A stretch of 58,684 bases of DNA from an uncultured Bacillota bacterium (GCA_949294845.1 CASFJH010000009.1:1-58684), one strand, 5' to 3'; shown: positions 8,475 to 16,561, counted from the stretch's first letter. Program-made: numbers and translations. The notes: generated by a model from the sequence alone, not told the origin.

Positions 8475-9814
8475 TGTCCGTAGCCTCGCTTGAAAAATTC
8501 AACAAACAGTTCGAGAATAATGAGCCGCGTACCGTTTCGGAGATTCTGGCGCTGGAAAAGAAAGGCGAATTCAGCTTTTATCTGCCGGTCGCAGACAAAC
8601 TGGATACCGAGACTCTTGTCGACAAGGTGGAGAGCTGTCTGCCTCAAATAGCCGAAGTTATACGCGCTCCGCATATTATTCTCAAGAGCGAATACAATCA
8701 GGTGCGCACCGAGCTTGCCGGCAACCTGTCGCCGCAGGGCATAAGAATGACCGTCAAGGATCCCAAGCTGTGGAAAAAGAAAAACGGCCGTCTGCGTCCC
8801 GAATACGTTTACGCCAGAACGAGCGAAGACGAGTATAACACTTACGAAAACCGCGTTGTTAAAGCGCTCATCGATAAGGTGGTAAGGTTCCTTAATCTGC
8901 CTATGGACTACGCCAAGGACGGCATAAAGAATATGTACGAGGCGTATTTCCAGAGCTCGGTGCTTAATAAACTGGATCTCGTCAAGCTCATGGACAAGGA
9001 GCTTTTCAAGGGCAGCGACAAAAAGGCGTATGCCGATTACAAAAAACTGTTCTATCTGCGGGCTAAGTTCGCACAGTTCAAAAGCAGCGCCTTTTACAAG
9101 ATAATGTCGCAGTACCCGTCGTTTTCGGGTACGCCCGAGGCGACCAACCTGTTCTCGCATAACCGCGACTATAACGCGTGCTTCATACTGTGGCGGTTTC
9201 TTGACGAGTTCAACGCCGGCCTGTCGGTGCTGTCCCTTTCCGAACAGGAATCGGTATACTGCGCCTTTATATCTCTGGCGGCGATAGATATATATAAGAA
9301 TATGGGCTTTTCCATAAAGGACGATTCGGTGATAACCGGCGTTGACAAAGGGTTCGCGCTGAAAAACTTCACTATGGAGAACCCGACTTTCAAAGTTATA
9401 ATCAACGCCTCGGGCAAAAAGATAGAGATCAGGACGCAGTGCTTGAAAGCCAAGCTGCAGCAGACGACCGTTATCGCTTTGCATACCGACATATCGGAGG
9501 AATACGCTCCCGACAGCCAGTTCGTAGTCAGTCTGTACAAGACGGATTACAACGACCGCACCGCTTGCGTGGTTCCGGGCAACAAGGGGTCGCTGAAGGA
9601 TCTAGAGTCCATAGTGCGCTGCACGGTATTCACTTTCGAGGTGGAGGAAGGCATTTACAACAAGCTTTGCATGGTGTGCGGTAGTCCGCTGCTCGAAGAC
9701 AAGGGCTACTTTTTCAAGTGCGAGGACTGCGGAGCCGCATATTCGTTTATTGACGATAAGACTGTCTGGCTCAATCAGTTCAACGTGCTGAGCGAACACA
9801 ATAAGGACGAATAG
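8474..9814 (+). CDS. DUF2357/McrC-like protein with C-terminal zinc ribbon
   Basis: A 446-residue protein translated from an ATG overlapping the stop of the McrB-like gene (TAATG). Residues 118-134 (EDEYNTYENRVVKALID) match the characteristic DUF2357/McrC pattern in which an ENRxVK motif follows a Tyr/Thr. The C terminus carries a zinc ribbon with Cys399/402 and Cys416/419. I see no clear PD-(D/E)XK nuclease signature of true McrC: the usual IxxDxK stretch is absent. This gene and the preceding ATPase form an ATPase-partner pair of the McrBC type, but with an altered, probably non-nucleolytic effector. It is the last gene before the terminator at 9825, and so closes the pilus operon. Family placement rests on one motif plus the neighbour. 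Confidence 0.6.
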   Translation: MSVASLEKFNKQFENNEPRTVSEILALEKKGEFSFYLPVADKLDTETLVDKVESCLPQIAEVIRAPHIILKSEYNQVRTELAGNLSPQGIRMTVKDPKLWKKKNGRLRPEYVYARTSEDEYNTYENRVVKALIDKVVRFLNLPMDYAKDGIKNMYEAYFQSSVLNKLDLVKLMDKELFKGSDKKAYADYKKLFYLRAKFAQFKSSAFYKIMSQYPSFSGTPEATNLFSHNRDYNACFILWRFLDEFNAGLSVLSLSEQESVYCAFISLAAIDIYKNMGFSIKDDSVITGVDKGFALKNFTMENPTFKVIINASGKKIEIRTQCLKAKLQQTTVIALHTDISEEYAPDSQFVVSLYKTDYNDRTACVVPGNKGSLKDLESIVRCTVFTFEVEEGIYNKLCMVCGSPLLEDKGYFFKCEDCGAAYSFIDDKTVWLNQFNVLSEHNKDE

Positions 9815-9824
9815 TTCTGCCTTC

Positions 9825-9858
9825 AAGCCGCTTTCCGGTTGCGAGAGCGGCTTTTTTA
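9825..9858 (+). terminator. Rho-independent terminator closing the pilus operon
   Basis: Stem AAGCCGCT/AGCGGCTT with a short internal mismatch, followed by TTTTTT. It lies 11 nt after the stop of the McrC-like gene. Confidence 0.85.
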
Positions 9859-9901
9859 ATAAGTTGCGTTATTTAACGCGGCAAAATATCGGCGCAAAAA
9901 G

Positions 9902-9930
9902 TTGCAAAATTTAAATTTTTTTGATATAAT
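9902..9930 (+). promoter_or_regulatory. Sigma-A promoter of divIB, start codon at +1
   Basis: TTGCAA (9902-9907), 17-nt spacer, TATAAT (9925-9930). The start codon at 9937 is exactly where transcription should begin; there is no ribosome binding site. Confidence 0.85.
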
Positions 9931-9936
9931 ATCGAT

Positions 9937-10731
9937 ATGCGGAACAGAAAGCTGATAATCATGTTTAGCGTTTTAGCCGCGCTGGTGTTGCTAGTCGTGC
10001 TGACCGGCGTGGTATTTTCCGTGCAGCATATAGACGCCTATTGCTATAACGCCGACGATCCCGAACTGGAAGCTCAGGTTCAAGCGAGCACGGGCGTTAA
10101 AAAGGGCCGCAGCATTTTCGTCATCGACGAGGACGCCGTGGCAAAAAGCGTTGAGGAAAAAACCGATTATAAAGTTGCCGTCATAAATATAGAACGCAAG
10201 TTTCCCAACCGCATCTCGGTCAACTACGTCAAGGTCATGCCTTACGCTTATGTTTCGGACGGGGAAGAATACTACGAGTTCGGAAACAATCTGCGCATAA
10301 TCTCGGTTTCGTCCGAAGAACCGCAGAACAGGATAAAGGTGTTTATGTCGGGCGACGCGGGCGGAGAGACGGGCGCGCAGGTAGCCGAAGGCGAGCAGGC
10401 CGACACGCTGACGCAATTGCTTAACGGATTCGTGCGGCTCGGTTACAGCGGAACCGTCGTTTCGGCCGGCGGCGAGCAGACGGCGGAAATGTGCGATATG
10501 GTTGAGCTTATCGATATGCGCTTCGAGTCTTCAATCTATATAAAAATGCGCGCCGGATGCGTTCTTCAGCTTATAGGCAAGACGGATATTTTTTCAAAAT
10601 TACAGCTGGCGCTCACTGCTTACGCCAATCGAGACGACTGGAAAACTGGCGGAACGATCATAGTTTCCGGCGGCGCTTCGTCGCGCACTGAGGAGGATCG
10701 GTATCAGACGGCGCTGGAAACACGGGAATAA
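9937..10731 (+). CDS. divIB: Cell division protein DivIB/FtsQ-like
   Basis: A 264-residue bitopic membrane protein: a short cytoplasmic tail, one transmembrane helix at about residues 8-30, then an extracytoplasmic POTRA domain (about 30-100, with the typical DxxxxAKSVEEK and FPNRISVNYV strands) and a beta domain. In the divisome this protein stabilises the FtsL/FtsB complex and helps recruit septal wall synthases. Sequence conservation in the family is low, so the call depends on topology, the POTRA pattern and the downstream ftsA-ftsZ. The last 30 residues are low-complexity and polar. Probably translated from a leaderless mRNA. Confidence 0.8.
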   Translation: MRNRKLIIMFSVLAALVLLVVLTGVVFSVQHIDAYCYNADDPELEAQVQASTGVKKGRSIFVIDEDAVAKSVEEKTDYKVAVINIERKFPNRISVNYVKVMPYAYVSDGEEYYEFGNNLRIISVSSEEPQNRIKVFMSGDAGGETGAQVAEGEQADTLTQLLNGFVRLGYSGTVVSAGGEQTAEMCDMVELIDMRFESSIYIKMRAGCVLQLIGKTDIFSKLQLALTAYANRDDWKTGGTIIVSGGASSRTEEDRYQTALETRE

Positions 10732-10757
10732 ATTTGCAATACGCCGCGGAAATATTG

Positions 10758-10786
10758 TTGACATATCGGAAGCGGAAATATATAAT
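10758..10786 (+). promoter_or_regulatory. Sigma-A promoter of ftsA
   Basis: TTGACA (10758-10763), 17-nt spacer, TATAAT (10781-10786), followed by a 30-nt leader with a GAGGAGA ribosome binding site before the GTG start at 10824. Confidence 0.85.
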
Positions 10787-10823
10787 ATATATATTAGCCT
10801 GACAAGCAAAAGAGGAGAGACCA

Positions 10824-11987
10824 GTGGCACAGGACGTTGCGATACTTGATTTCGGATCAAGCAAAATAACCGTTCTGACGGGAGAGCGGGGCGTGAACAA
10901 CACCATTACGGTAAACGGCATCGGCGAATGCGAGTATGCCGGTTTTTCCGATGGCGAATGGTTCGAGCCCGAGCAGCTTACCTATGTTATAGGGCACGCC
11001 GTCGCCAATGCGGAGACTAATTCGCGCACCACTATAAAGCATTTGTATGTCGGGGTGCCGGGCGAGTTTACCACGGCGGTATGCCGCGACGCCTCGGTCA
11101 ATTTTCCCAGAAAAAAAAGGATAACCGAAGCGGACGTGGACGCTCTGCACTCGCAGAGAGACGAGTTTGCGTCGCTTCCTGATTATACGGTTATCAACGT
11201 ACAGCCTGTTTACTATACGCTCGACGACGAGCGCAGACTTATTCAGCCGATAGGGCTTAATTCCACGCGGCTGGGCGGGCATATATCCTATATCCTTGCG
11301 GAGAACAAATTCATTTCGTTTATCGGCCGCATTATGGACGAAATAGGCATAGAATCGGTCGAGTACGTTTCCTCGCTGTTGGCGGAGACGCTGTTTCTTT
11401 TCGACGAGATAAAGCGCGACAGATATGTGCTGCTGCTTGACGTAGGGTACATTACGTCCAGCATCGTTCTTGCGCGCGGCGACGGTATATTATTCCAGCG
11501 CACTTTTTCGCTTGGCGGCGGCCATGTGACGGGAGACCTTGCGACCGCTTTGCAGATATCGTTTACCAAGGCCGAAAGTCTTAAGCGCAAAGTCGTTCTT
11601 TCGCTCAACGTGGGAGAGCAGGACGTTTACGAAGTTCTCTCGCGCGACGGTACTGAATCTTATCCGGCTCAGATGGTCAACGAGATTGTTACAGAGACCG
11701 TGGCGCGGCTGGCGCGCACCGTTAACAAATGCCTTTCGCAATGCGAATACGATTTTCCCGATTATATTCCGTTATCGCTTACCGGCGGCGGCCTGTCGTA
11801 TATTAAGGGCGCGAGAGACGCGCTTAGCAAGCAGCTCGGCAAACCGGTAGAGATAGTCGGTCCGCCGCTGCCGCAGTTTTCGCGGCCGCACCTGTCGTCC
11901 AGCCTCGGCTTGATGGACATGGTACTTAATCAACAGACGCCTGCGCGCGAGAAAGGGTTTTTCGCCCGGCTCTTCGGCAGACAATAG
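10824..11987 (+). CDS. ftsA: Cell division protein FtsA
   Basis: A 387-residue actin-like protein that tethers FtsZ filaments to the membrane. It opens with the phosphate-1 motif ILDFGSSKITVL, has the SHS2/1C domain region at about residues 75-165, the phosphate-2 motif LLLDVGYITSSI near 200 and the LTGGGLSYIKG nucleotide-binding loop near 315. The last 12 residues (EKGFFARLFGRQ) form the amphipathic membrane-targeting helix after a short linker. GTG start chosen for its GAGGAGA ribosome binding site. Located immediately before ftsZ, as in most bacteria. Slightly shorter than the 410-440 residues of many homologs. Confidence 0.93.
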   Translation: MAQDVAILDFGSSKITVLTGERGVNNTITVNGIGECEYAGFSDGEWFEPEQLTYVIGHAVANAETNSRTTIKHLYVGVPGEFTTAVCRDASVNFPRKKRITEADVDALHSQRDEFASLPDYTVINVQPVYYTLDDERRLIQPIGLNSTRLGGHISYILAENKFISFIGRIMDEIGIESVEYVSSLLAETLFLFDEIKRDRYVLLLDVGYITSSIVLARGDGILFQRTFSLGGGHVTGDLATALQISFTKAESLKRKVVLSLNVGEQDVYEVLSRDGTESYPAQMVNEIVTETVARLARTVNKCLSQCEYDFPDYIPLSLTGGGLSYIKGARDALSKQLGKPVEIVGPPLPQFSRPHLSSSLGLMDMVLNQQTPAREKGFFARLFGRQ

Positions 11988-12008
11988 ATATTGAACGGAG
12001 GCTTGAAT

Positions 12009-13262
12009 ATGCAGATAGATCCCAGAGACAGGGCTACTCAACCAGCGCTTATAAAGGTAGTCGGCGTAGGCGGCGGCGGAAACAACGCCGTAAACCGCAT
12101 GATTGCCGCAAATATCAAGAGCGCGCAGTTTATCGCAATAAACACCGATTTGCAGGTGCTTAATATGTCCAAAGCGCAGTACCGTATCCAGATAGGCGAC
12201 AAGCTGACGCACGGACAGGGTGCAGGCGCCGATCCCGAAAAAGGGCAGAAGGCCGCCGAGGAATCCAAGCTCGCCATATCCGAGGCAATCAAGGACGCGG
12301 ACATGGTATTTGTTACGGCAGGCATGGGCGGCGGCACGGGAACAGGCGCGGCTCCGGTTGTCGCCAGCATTGCTAAGGAAATGGGCAAGCTTACCGTCGC
12401 GGTGGTTACCAAACCGTTCGCTTTCGAAGGCAAGCTGCGCATGGATCACGCCGAAATCGGTATTCAGAACCTTAAGAAGGTCGTCGATACCCTCGTGGTC
12501 ATTCCTAACGAAAAGCTAATGCAGGTCGCAGCTAAGCTGCCTATAGTCGAGTCGTTTAAGTATGCCGACGACGTGCTGAGACAGTGCATACAGGGCATAA
12601 GCGATATCATAGTCACCCCGGCTCTCATTAATCTTGACTTTGCAGACGTTTGCACCGTCATGCGCAACAAGGGTATAGCGCATATGGGCATAGGCCGCGG
12701 CAAGGGCGAGCGCCGCACGGTAGACGCGGTAAAACAGGCGGTGTTCAGTCCGCTGCTCGAGACTTCCATTGAAGGCGCCACCAGCATTATTCTCAATATA
12801 ATGGGCAGTATGGACGTCACCGGCGACGAAATCAAGGAAGCCGCCGACCTCGTGCGCGAAGTCGTCCATCCCGGCGCGAACATTATTTTCGGCGCGGATA
12901 TAAGGGATACGCTTAACGACGAAATAATAATCACGGTTATCGCCACAGGCTTCAACGCGCAGCCTTTTGAAGCTAAACAGAATCAGCAGCAAGCGCAGCA
13001 GCCCGTTCAGCAGAATGTGCGCGACGATCTGTGGAATAAGCTGAACAGCGGCGCCGCAGCGCCCAGGCCTCAGCCTCAGCCTCAGCCTCAGCCTCAGCAG
13101 TATCAGTCTTTCGACGTCTATTCTTCGCAGCGCCCCGCGCCTCAGCCTCAGTCTGGCGGTCCTCAGATGCCGCCCTCCGGCATTAACAGCTCGCGTGTGG
13201 AAGTGGACGACGATTTCCCCAAGTTTTTAAAGAGACTCAACGATAAATACAAAAAGGACTGA
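12009..13262 (+). CDS. ftsZ: Cell division GTPase FtsZ
   Basis: A 417-residue tubulin-like GTPase that forms the division ring. The GTP-binding core contains [12 protein letters not shown] near residue 20 and the tubulin signature [10 protein letters not shown] near 108. After the globular domain (about 1-320) comes a Gln/Pro-rich linker with PQPQPQ repeats, and the conserved C-terminal peptide [13 protein letters not shown] that binds FtsA and other partners. The ATG at 12009 is chosen because CGGAGG lies 7 nt upstream; a TTG 18 nt earlier would put the ribosome binding site inside the gene. Confidence 0.98.
   Translation: MQIDPRDRATQPALIKVVGVGGGGNNAVNRMIAANIKSAQFIAINTDLQVLNMSKAQYRIQIGDKLTHGQGAGADPEKGQKAAEESKLAISEAIKDADMVFVTAGMGGGTGTGAAPVVASIAKEMGKLTVAVVTKPFAFEGKLRMDHAEIGIQNLKKVVDTLVVIPNEKLMQVAAKLPIVESFKYADDVLRQCIQGISDIIVTPALINLDFADVCTVMRNKGIAHMGIGRGKGERRTVDAVKQAVFSPLLETSIEGATSIILNIMGSMDVTGDEIKEAADLVREVVHPGANIIFGADIRDTLNDEIIITVIATGFNAQPFEAKQNQQQAQQPVQQNVRDDLWNKLNSGAAAPRPQPQPQPQPQQYQSFDVYSSQRPAPQPQSGGPQMPPSGINSSRVEVDDDFPKFLKRLNDKYKKD
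13068..13099 (+). repeat. CAGCCT hexanucleotide tract in the ftsZ linker
   Basis: About five tandem copies of a CAGCCT hexamer encode alternating Pro-Gln in the disordered linker of FtsZ. A second short stretch of the same repeat occurs near 13140-13153. Confidence 0.85.
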
Positions 13263-13549
13263 CCGACGGGCGCGTAAGGCGGAAATACGCGCAAATGCAC
13301 GGCAGGCGAACATATGCGCAAATGCGCACGGTTCGGCAGATTTGTGAAAACGCACGGGTCAGGCTGCTTTGCGTAAACGCGCAAGAATCGGTAATACAGG
13401 AACGCGATCATACATGGCCGCGTTCTTTTTTGCCTGCGGAGGGACAGTAATGCGGACGTCGAACGGAAAAAACGGTTTTTCAATCGTCAAAATAGTTCCG
13501 CGGTCGGCAATTTTCGGACGGCGTATTGAGAAAATAAGCAATATTCCGC
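13263..13549. other. Intergenic region ftsZ to permease gene
   Basis: About 325 nt between ftsZ and the permease gene. It holds two copies of GCGCAAATGC about 25 nt apart near 13289-13325, a terminator at 13400 and the downstream promoter. I see no convincing gene or known riboswitch in it. Confidence 0.5.
13400..13431 (+). terminator. Terminator after ftsZ
   Basis: Stem GAACGCG/CGCGTTC with a 12-nt loop followed by six or more T residues. Confidence 0.75.
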
Positions 13550-13578
13550 TTAACAAATGCCGAACGCCGTGTTATAAT
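13550..13578 (+). promoter_or_regulatory. Sigma-A promoter of the permease gene
   Basis: TTAACA (13550-13555), 17-nt spacer, TATAAT (13573-13578). The ATG is 9 nt past the -10 box and has no ribosome binding site, which fits a leaderless or nearly leaderless mRNA. Confidence 0.8.
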
Positions 13579-13586
13579 ATACGGGT

Positions 13587-14468
13587 ATGTGGCACGTTCT
13601 TGAAGACGCTTTACTCGACACTTTGATACTTATGCCGCTCTTATTGGCGGTACACATAGTTATTGAAGTATTCGAGCATAAGGCGGCTACGCGGATACAG
13701 ATGAATAAAGCGCTGAAAAGCCGCTGGGCGCCGCTGGTAGGCGCCGGACTGGGAATAATACCTCAGTGCGGTTTTTCCGTCGTGGCTACAAATCTTTACG
13801 CCAGGCGCTCCGTCAATCTGGGGACGCTGCTGGCCGTATATATCGCCACCTCCGACGAAGCCGTTCCCATTCTGCTGTCAAACCCGTCGGCCGCGGTTAA
13901 GCTGCTTCCTCTTTTGGGGATAAAGATCGTATTGGCTCTGCTTGCCGGATATTCGGTCAACTTTCTGCTGCGCAGACGGCAGCTTGAAGCTACTCCCGAG
14001 GTCGTTCCGGAATACGGCTGTCATCATCACATGGTGGGCGAAACGGATGAAGAGCATGAAAAGCGTAAAAACTTTTTCTCCAAGTACCTTTTGCATCCCA
14101 TACTTCATACCCTTACCATATCGCTTTTCATATTTATAGTCAACTGCTTTTTCGGAACGGTTATTTACTATATAGGCGAGGACAGGATGACGGCGTTCAT
14201 GTCTGACGTAAAATATCTGCAGCCGGTGTTTGCCGCCCTCATAGGACTTATACCCAACTGCGCTTCAAGCGTGGCAATAACGCAACTTTATGCGCTGGGC
14301 GGCCTCGGACTCGGCGCGGCGGTAGCAGGACTTAGCGTCAATGCGGGGCTGGGTTTTGCCGTGCTGTTTAAGGAAAACAGGAATATCAGAGAAAATCTGC
14401 TGATAACCGCCGGGCTTTTCGTTTTTGCCGTCGCTGCCGGCGAATTGGTCACTCTGCTATGGTACTGA
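13587..14468 (+). CDS. Putative metal/metalloid permease (ArsP_2, putative manganese transporter family)
   Basis: A 293-residue integral membrane protein with about eight hydrophobic helices in two related halves. Each half contains a GxIPxC-type signature: LGIIPQCGFSVVATNLYA in the first and LIGLIPNCASSVAITQLYA in the second, typical of the family annotated as ArsP_2 or putative manganese transporter. Between the halves lies a cytoplasmic loop with a CHHHMVGE metal-binding-like cluster followed by charged residues. The substrate is not certain from sequence. The gene overlaps the radical SAM gene by 10 nt, so the two are probably co-expressed. Confidence 0.75.
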   Translation: MWHVLEDALLDTLILMPLLLAVHIVIEVFEHKAATRIQMNKALKSRWAPLVGAGLGIIPQCGFSVVATNLYARRSVNLGTLLAVYIATSDEAVPILLSNPSAAVKLLPLLGIKIVLALLAGYSVNFLLRRRQLEATPEVVPEYGCHHHMVGETDEEHEKRKNFFSKYLLHPILHTLTISLFIFIVNCFFGTVIYYIGEDRMTAFMSDVKYLQPVFAALIGLIPNCASSVAITQLYALGGLGLGAAVAGLSVNAGLGFAVLFKENRNIRENLLITAGLFVFAVAAGELVTLLWY

Positions 14469-15337
14469 AATGTAATGACTGTCCGCGCCTTTGCAATGCG
14501 GACAGATCGCGGCGCGCCGGATTCTGCGGCATGGGGGAGTCTGCCGAGGTCGCGGTTATCGGGAGCAGTCCGTTCATGCTTCATAAATTCGAGGAGCCTG
14601 TCGTTTCCGGCGTCAACGGTACGGCGGCGATTTTCTTTTGCGGATGCAATCTGGGCTGCGTTTACTGTCAGAACTCGGCGGTCTCGCGCAAAGGGCGGGG
14701 AAAGGAGCTTTCCGAGAGCGAGCTTGCCGATCTCTTCGTGCAGGCGTCCGGCTCCGGCGCTCACACGCTTTCTCTTATTACCGGCGGACATTTTGTAAGA
14801 CAGACAGCCGCTGCGCTTAAACGCGCGAAGCCGTTTATAAAGGTTCCTGTCGTATGGAATTCGGGAGGCTACGAGCTGCCCGCATCGGTGGAGCTGCTCG
14901 AAGGACTTGTCGACGTGTTTCTGCCCGATTTCAAGTATCTGGATCGGGCGCGCGCCGCCAGGTATTCGGGCGCGCCCGATTACGGGCAAAGAGCAACGGA
15001 ATGTATCCGCAAAATGACGGAGCTCGCGCCGCAAGCCGTTATTTCGGACGGAATAATTCAGAAGGGCGTAATTATACGCCATCTGGTCATGCCGGGCGGC
15101 CGTGCCGACGGCATAAATATAATGAATTGCATAAAGGACAATTTTCCCGACGCGCTTGTAAGCGTTATGCGCCAGTATACTCCCGAATTCTGCCCGGAAG
15201 CTTTTCCCGAGATAAAGCGCAAAGTAACCTCTTTCGAGTACGACAGCGTGGTCGAAGCGGCGTTGCGCGCCGGACTGAAAGGCTTCATGCAGCAGAAAGG
15301 CTGCGAGAATTCGTCCTATACTCCCGATTTCGATTAA
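14459..15337 (+). CDS. PflX-like radical SAM protein (COG1313)
   Basis: A 292-residue protein with the radical SAM cluster motif CNLGCVYC (CxxxCxxC) around residue 60, preceded by a second cysteine set near the N terminus (CNDCPRLC and GFCGMG). This arrangement is that of the uncharacterised pyruvate formate-lyase-activase-related family PflX. It should reductively cleave S-adenosylmethionine; the substrate is unknown and no glycyl-radical enzyme is encoded nearby. Length matches the family. The start overlaps the permease stop by 10 nt. Confidence 0.85.
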   Translation: MVLKCNDCPRLCNADRSRRAGFCGMGESAEVAVIGSSPFMLHKFEEPVVSGVNGTAAIFFCGCNLGCVYCQNSAVSRKGRGKELSESELADLFVQASGSGAHTLSLITGGHFVRQTAAALKRAKPFIKVPVVWNSGGYELPASVELLEGLVDVFLPDFKYLDRARAARYSGAPDYGQRATECIRKMTELAPQAVISDGIIQKGVIIRHLVMPGGRADGINIMNCIKDNFPDALVSVMRQYTPEFCPEAFPEIKRKVTSFEYDSVVEAALRAGLKGFMQQKGCENSSYTPDFD

Positions 15338-15410
15338 AATTCAGGCGTCCTTAATAATTCTGTCATATTGGCGCGCTATAATTACCACATCAATCGACGG
15401 AAGGCTTATA

Positions 15411-15578
15411 ATGAAATCAGACAGATACGAAAAAATTGTGAATGTCTTCTCTGCGGCGGCAATGGCAATGACTCTTTACGGGCGCACACCCAAGGCGCTG
15501 CCGGAAAAAGGAAATAAGTCCGCGAAAGCGACTGTCCGGACGTCTGACAAGGGCGACAAGGACAAAAAAAATTTTTAA
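15411..15578 (+). CDS. Possible small protein, 55 residues
   Basis: ATG at 15411 is preceded by GGAAGG at 15400-15405 and, further upstream, a TATAAT box at 15377-15382 with no clear -35. The product has a mildly hydrophobic N-terminal half (VNVFSAAAMAMTLYG) and a strongly basic C-terminal half rich in Lys. It ends just before the strong promoter at 15596. No family is recognised. The good start context supports it, the short length argues for caution. Confidence 0.4.
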   Translation: MKSDRYEKIVNVFSAAAMAMTLYGRTPKALPEKGNKSAKATVRTSDKGDKDKKNF

Positions 15579-15595
15579 AATTTTTTGAAAAACGC

Positions 15596-15624
15596 TTGAC
15601 AAAAAAAATACGCAATAGTATAAT
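15596..15624 (+). promoter_or_regulatory. Perfect-consensus sigma-A promoter without a downstream gene
   Basis: TTGACA (15596-15601), exactly 17 nt, TATAAT (15619-15624). It is one of the strongest promoter sequences in the window, yet no protein-coding frame follows for over 400 nt. Confidence 0.85.
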
Positions 15625-15630
15625 AACAGC

Positions 15631-15742
15631 GTAATCGACAAACGGTGTCGCTGACGCCCGGCGTCGGTTATCATAAAGTAGCTCATCATTTTCCCCCTTA
15701 TCATATAGCAGGCGGTTGATCTTTCAAGGTCAGCCGTTTTGC
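15631..15742 (+). ncRNA. Candidate small RNA of about 110 nt
   Basis: Expected transcript from the consensus promoter at 15596 to the terminator-like hairpin at 15711-15740. Two small hairpins can form near its 5' end: CGACA/TGTCG around 15636-15650 and GACGC/GCGTC around 15653-15665. A mostly unpaired stretch with a CCCCC run follows. There is no ribosome binding site with a credible ORF. I compared it by eye with 4.5S SRP RNA, 6S RNA, RNase P and tmRNA features and saw none of their hallmarks. Confidence 0.5.
15711..15740 (+). terminator. Terminator-like hairpin of the candidate small RNA
   Basis: GCGGTTGA pairs with TCAGCCGT (two G-U pairs) around a 9-nt loop and is followed by a short TTTT. 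Confidence 0.55.
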
Positions 15743-15830
15743 ATATTAATGCGCGCTGCGTTTTCGGGCCGGCCTTGCGCGCTCCGCTTGCCGCTTAAAT
15801 CCGCCATCGCCAGCGTGTAAATAACGGGAA

Positions 15831-15920
15831 TCGGGCGGCAACGGTTCCGGCGGTCGGTAAGGGCATCGGGCGGCGGACGGTTCCGGCGGTCGGCAGTGGG
15901 TACAGGTCGGACGGTTCCGG
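15831..15920. repeat. Short 35-bp tandem repeat
   Basis: Two copies of a unit starting TCGGGCGGC and containing ACGGTTCCGGCGGTCGG lie at 15831 and 15866; a truncated third copy (TCGGACGGTTCCGG) is at 15907. The surrounding 15745-16000 stretch is otherwise without a recognisable gene. Confidence 0.7.
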
Positions 15921-16004
15921 AGCCTGAGTAAGGCGCATTGACCGCCGGACGGCAAAAGACTTCAGTCTGCGGCGGATAATCGCCGTAAAAAATTATTTCC
16001 GGCA

Positions 16005-16032
16005 GTATACGCCTCCGAAAAAGGGATATAAT
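16005..16032 (+). promoter_or_regulatory. Sigma-F-like promoter of spoIIR
   Basis: GTATA at 16005-16009 and GGATATAAT at 16024-16032 fit the forespore sigma-F type consensus (GYATA, then GGNNANANT) separated by 14 nt. The same TATAAT could serve sigma-A, but no -35 of the sigma-A type is present at the right distance. The start codon is 8 nt beyond. Confidence 0.5.
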
Positions 16033-16039
16033 TACCTGT

Positions 16040-16561
16040 ATGAAAAAATACATTTTTATACCGGTTATTGTTTGTCTTATCATAAATTTGTGCGGTTGCG
16101 CGCATACTATTCCCGACGAAGGGTATATGCTGATCCGGATTCACATCCGTGCGCAAAGCAACAGCGCGGAAGATCAGGCGGTCAAACTGAAAGTAAGGGA
16201 CGCCGTTACGGAATATCTCGAATCCGAACTGGACGTCGGCGATTTCAGTTCTGCCTACGACGGTATCGAAAAGAGGCTCGGTGAGATAAAAGCGCTGTCC
16301 GACGGCGTGCTCGAGAGAGAAGGATTCGGTTACCGCTCAGAGGCGAGAATGACCAACGAGATGTTTCCGGCGCGCAGTTACGGCGGTATCGTTGTGGAAA
16401 GCGGATACTACGACGCTCTCATAATAGAGCTGGGTTCGGGAGAGGGAGATAACTGGTGGTGCGTTATCTATCCGCCGCTCTGCTTTCTTGAGGCGGAAGC
16501 CTGCAGCGGAGTGCAGTTCAGATCGAAGATCGCCGAGCTGTGGAACAAGTATTTCGACTGA
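16040..16561 (+). CDS. spoIIR: Stage II sporulation protein R (SpoIIR)
   Basis: A 173-residue exported protein. In Bacillus, SpoIIR is made in the forespore and signals across the septum to trigger SpoIIGA-dependent processing of pro-sigma-E in the mother cell. Family landmarks are RIHIRAQSNSAEDQAVKLKVRDAV after the signal sequence and the WWCVIYPPLCFLE block near the C terminus. The N terminus is a signal peptide ending in LCGC, which looks like a lipobox, so the protein may be lipid-anchored. It stands upstream of two spore germination genes. No spoIIGA or sigE is present in the window. Probably translated from a leaderless mRNA. Confidence 0.92.
   Translation: MKKYIFIPVIVCLIINLCGCAHTIPDEGYMLIRIHIRAQSNSAEDQAVKLKVRDAVTEYLESELDVGDFSSAYDGIEKRLGEIKALSDGVLEREGFGYRSEARMTNEMFPARSYGGIVVESGYYDALIIELGSGEGDNWWCVIYPPLCFLEAEACSGVQFRSKIAELWNKYFD

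Noticed and set aside
13263..13400. Possible yybP-ykoY manganese riboswitch before the permease gene
   Set aside because: The repeats GCGCAAATGC do not form the known fold, and the terminator plus promoter place this stretch on the ftsZ transcript.
13450..13626. 58-codon plus-strand frame with GGAGGG 5 nt before its ATG, between ftsZ and the permease gene
   Set aside because: It runs through the promoter of the permease gene and overlaps its first 40 nt in another frame; the product has no recognisable features.
15406..15704. Minus-strand frames of 69 and 95 codons in the gene-poor stretch
   Set aside because: They overlap the consensus promoter and the candidate small RNA and lack ribosome binding sites.
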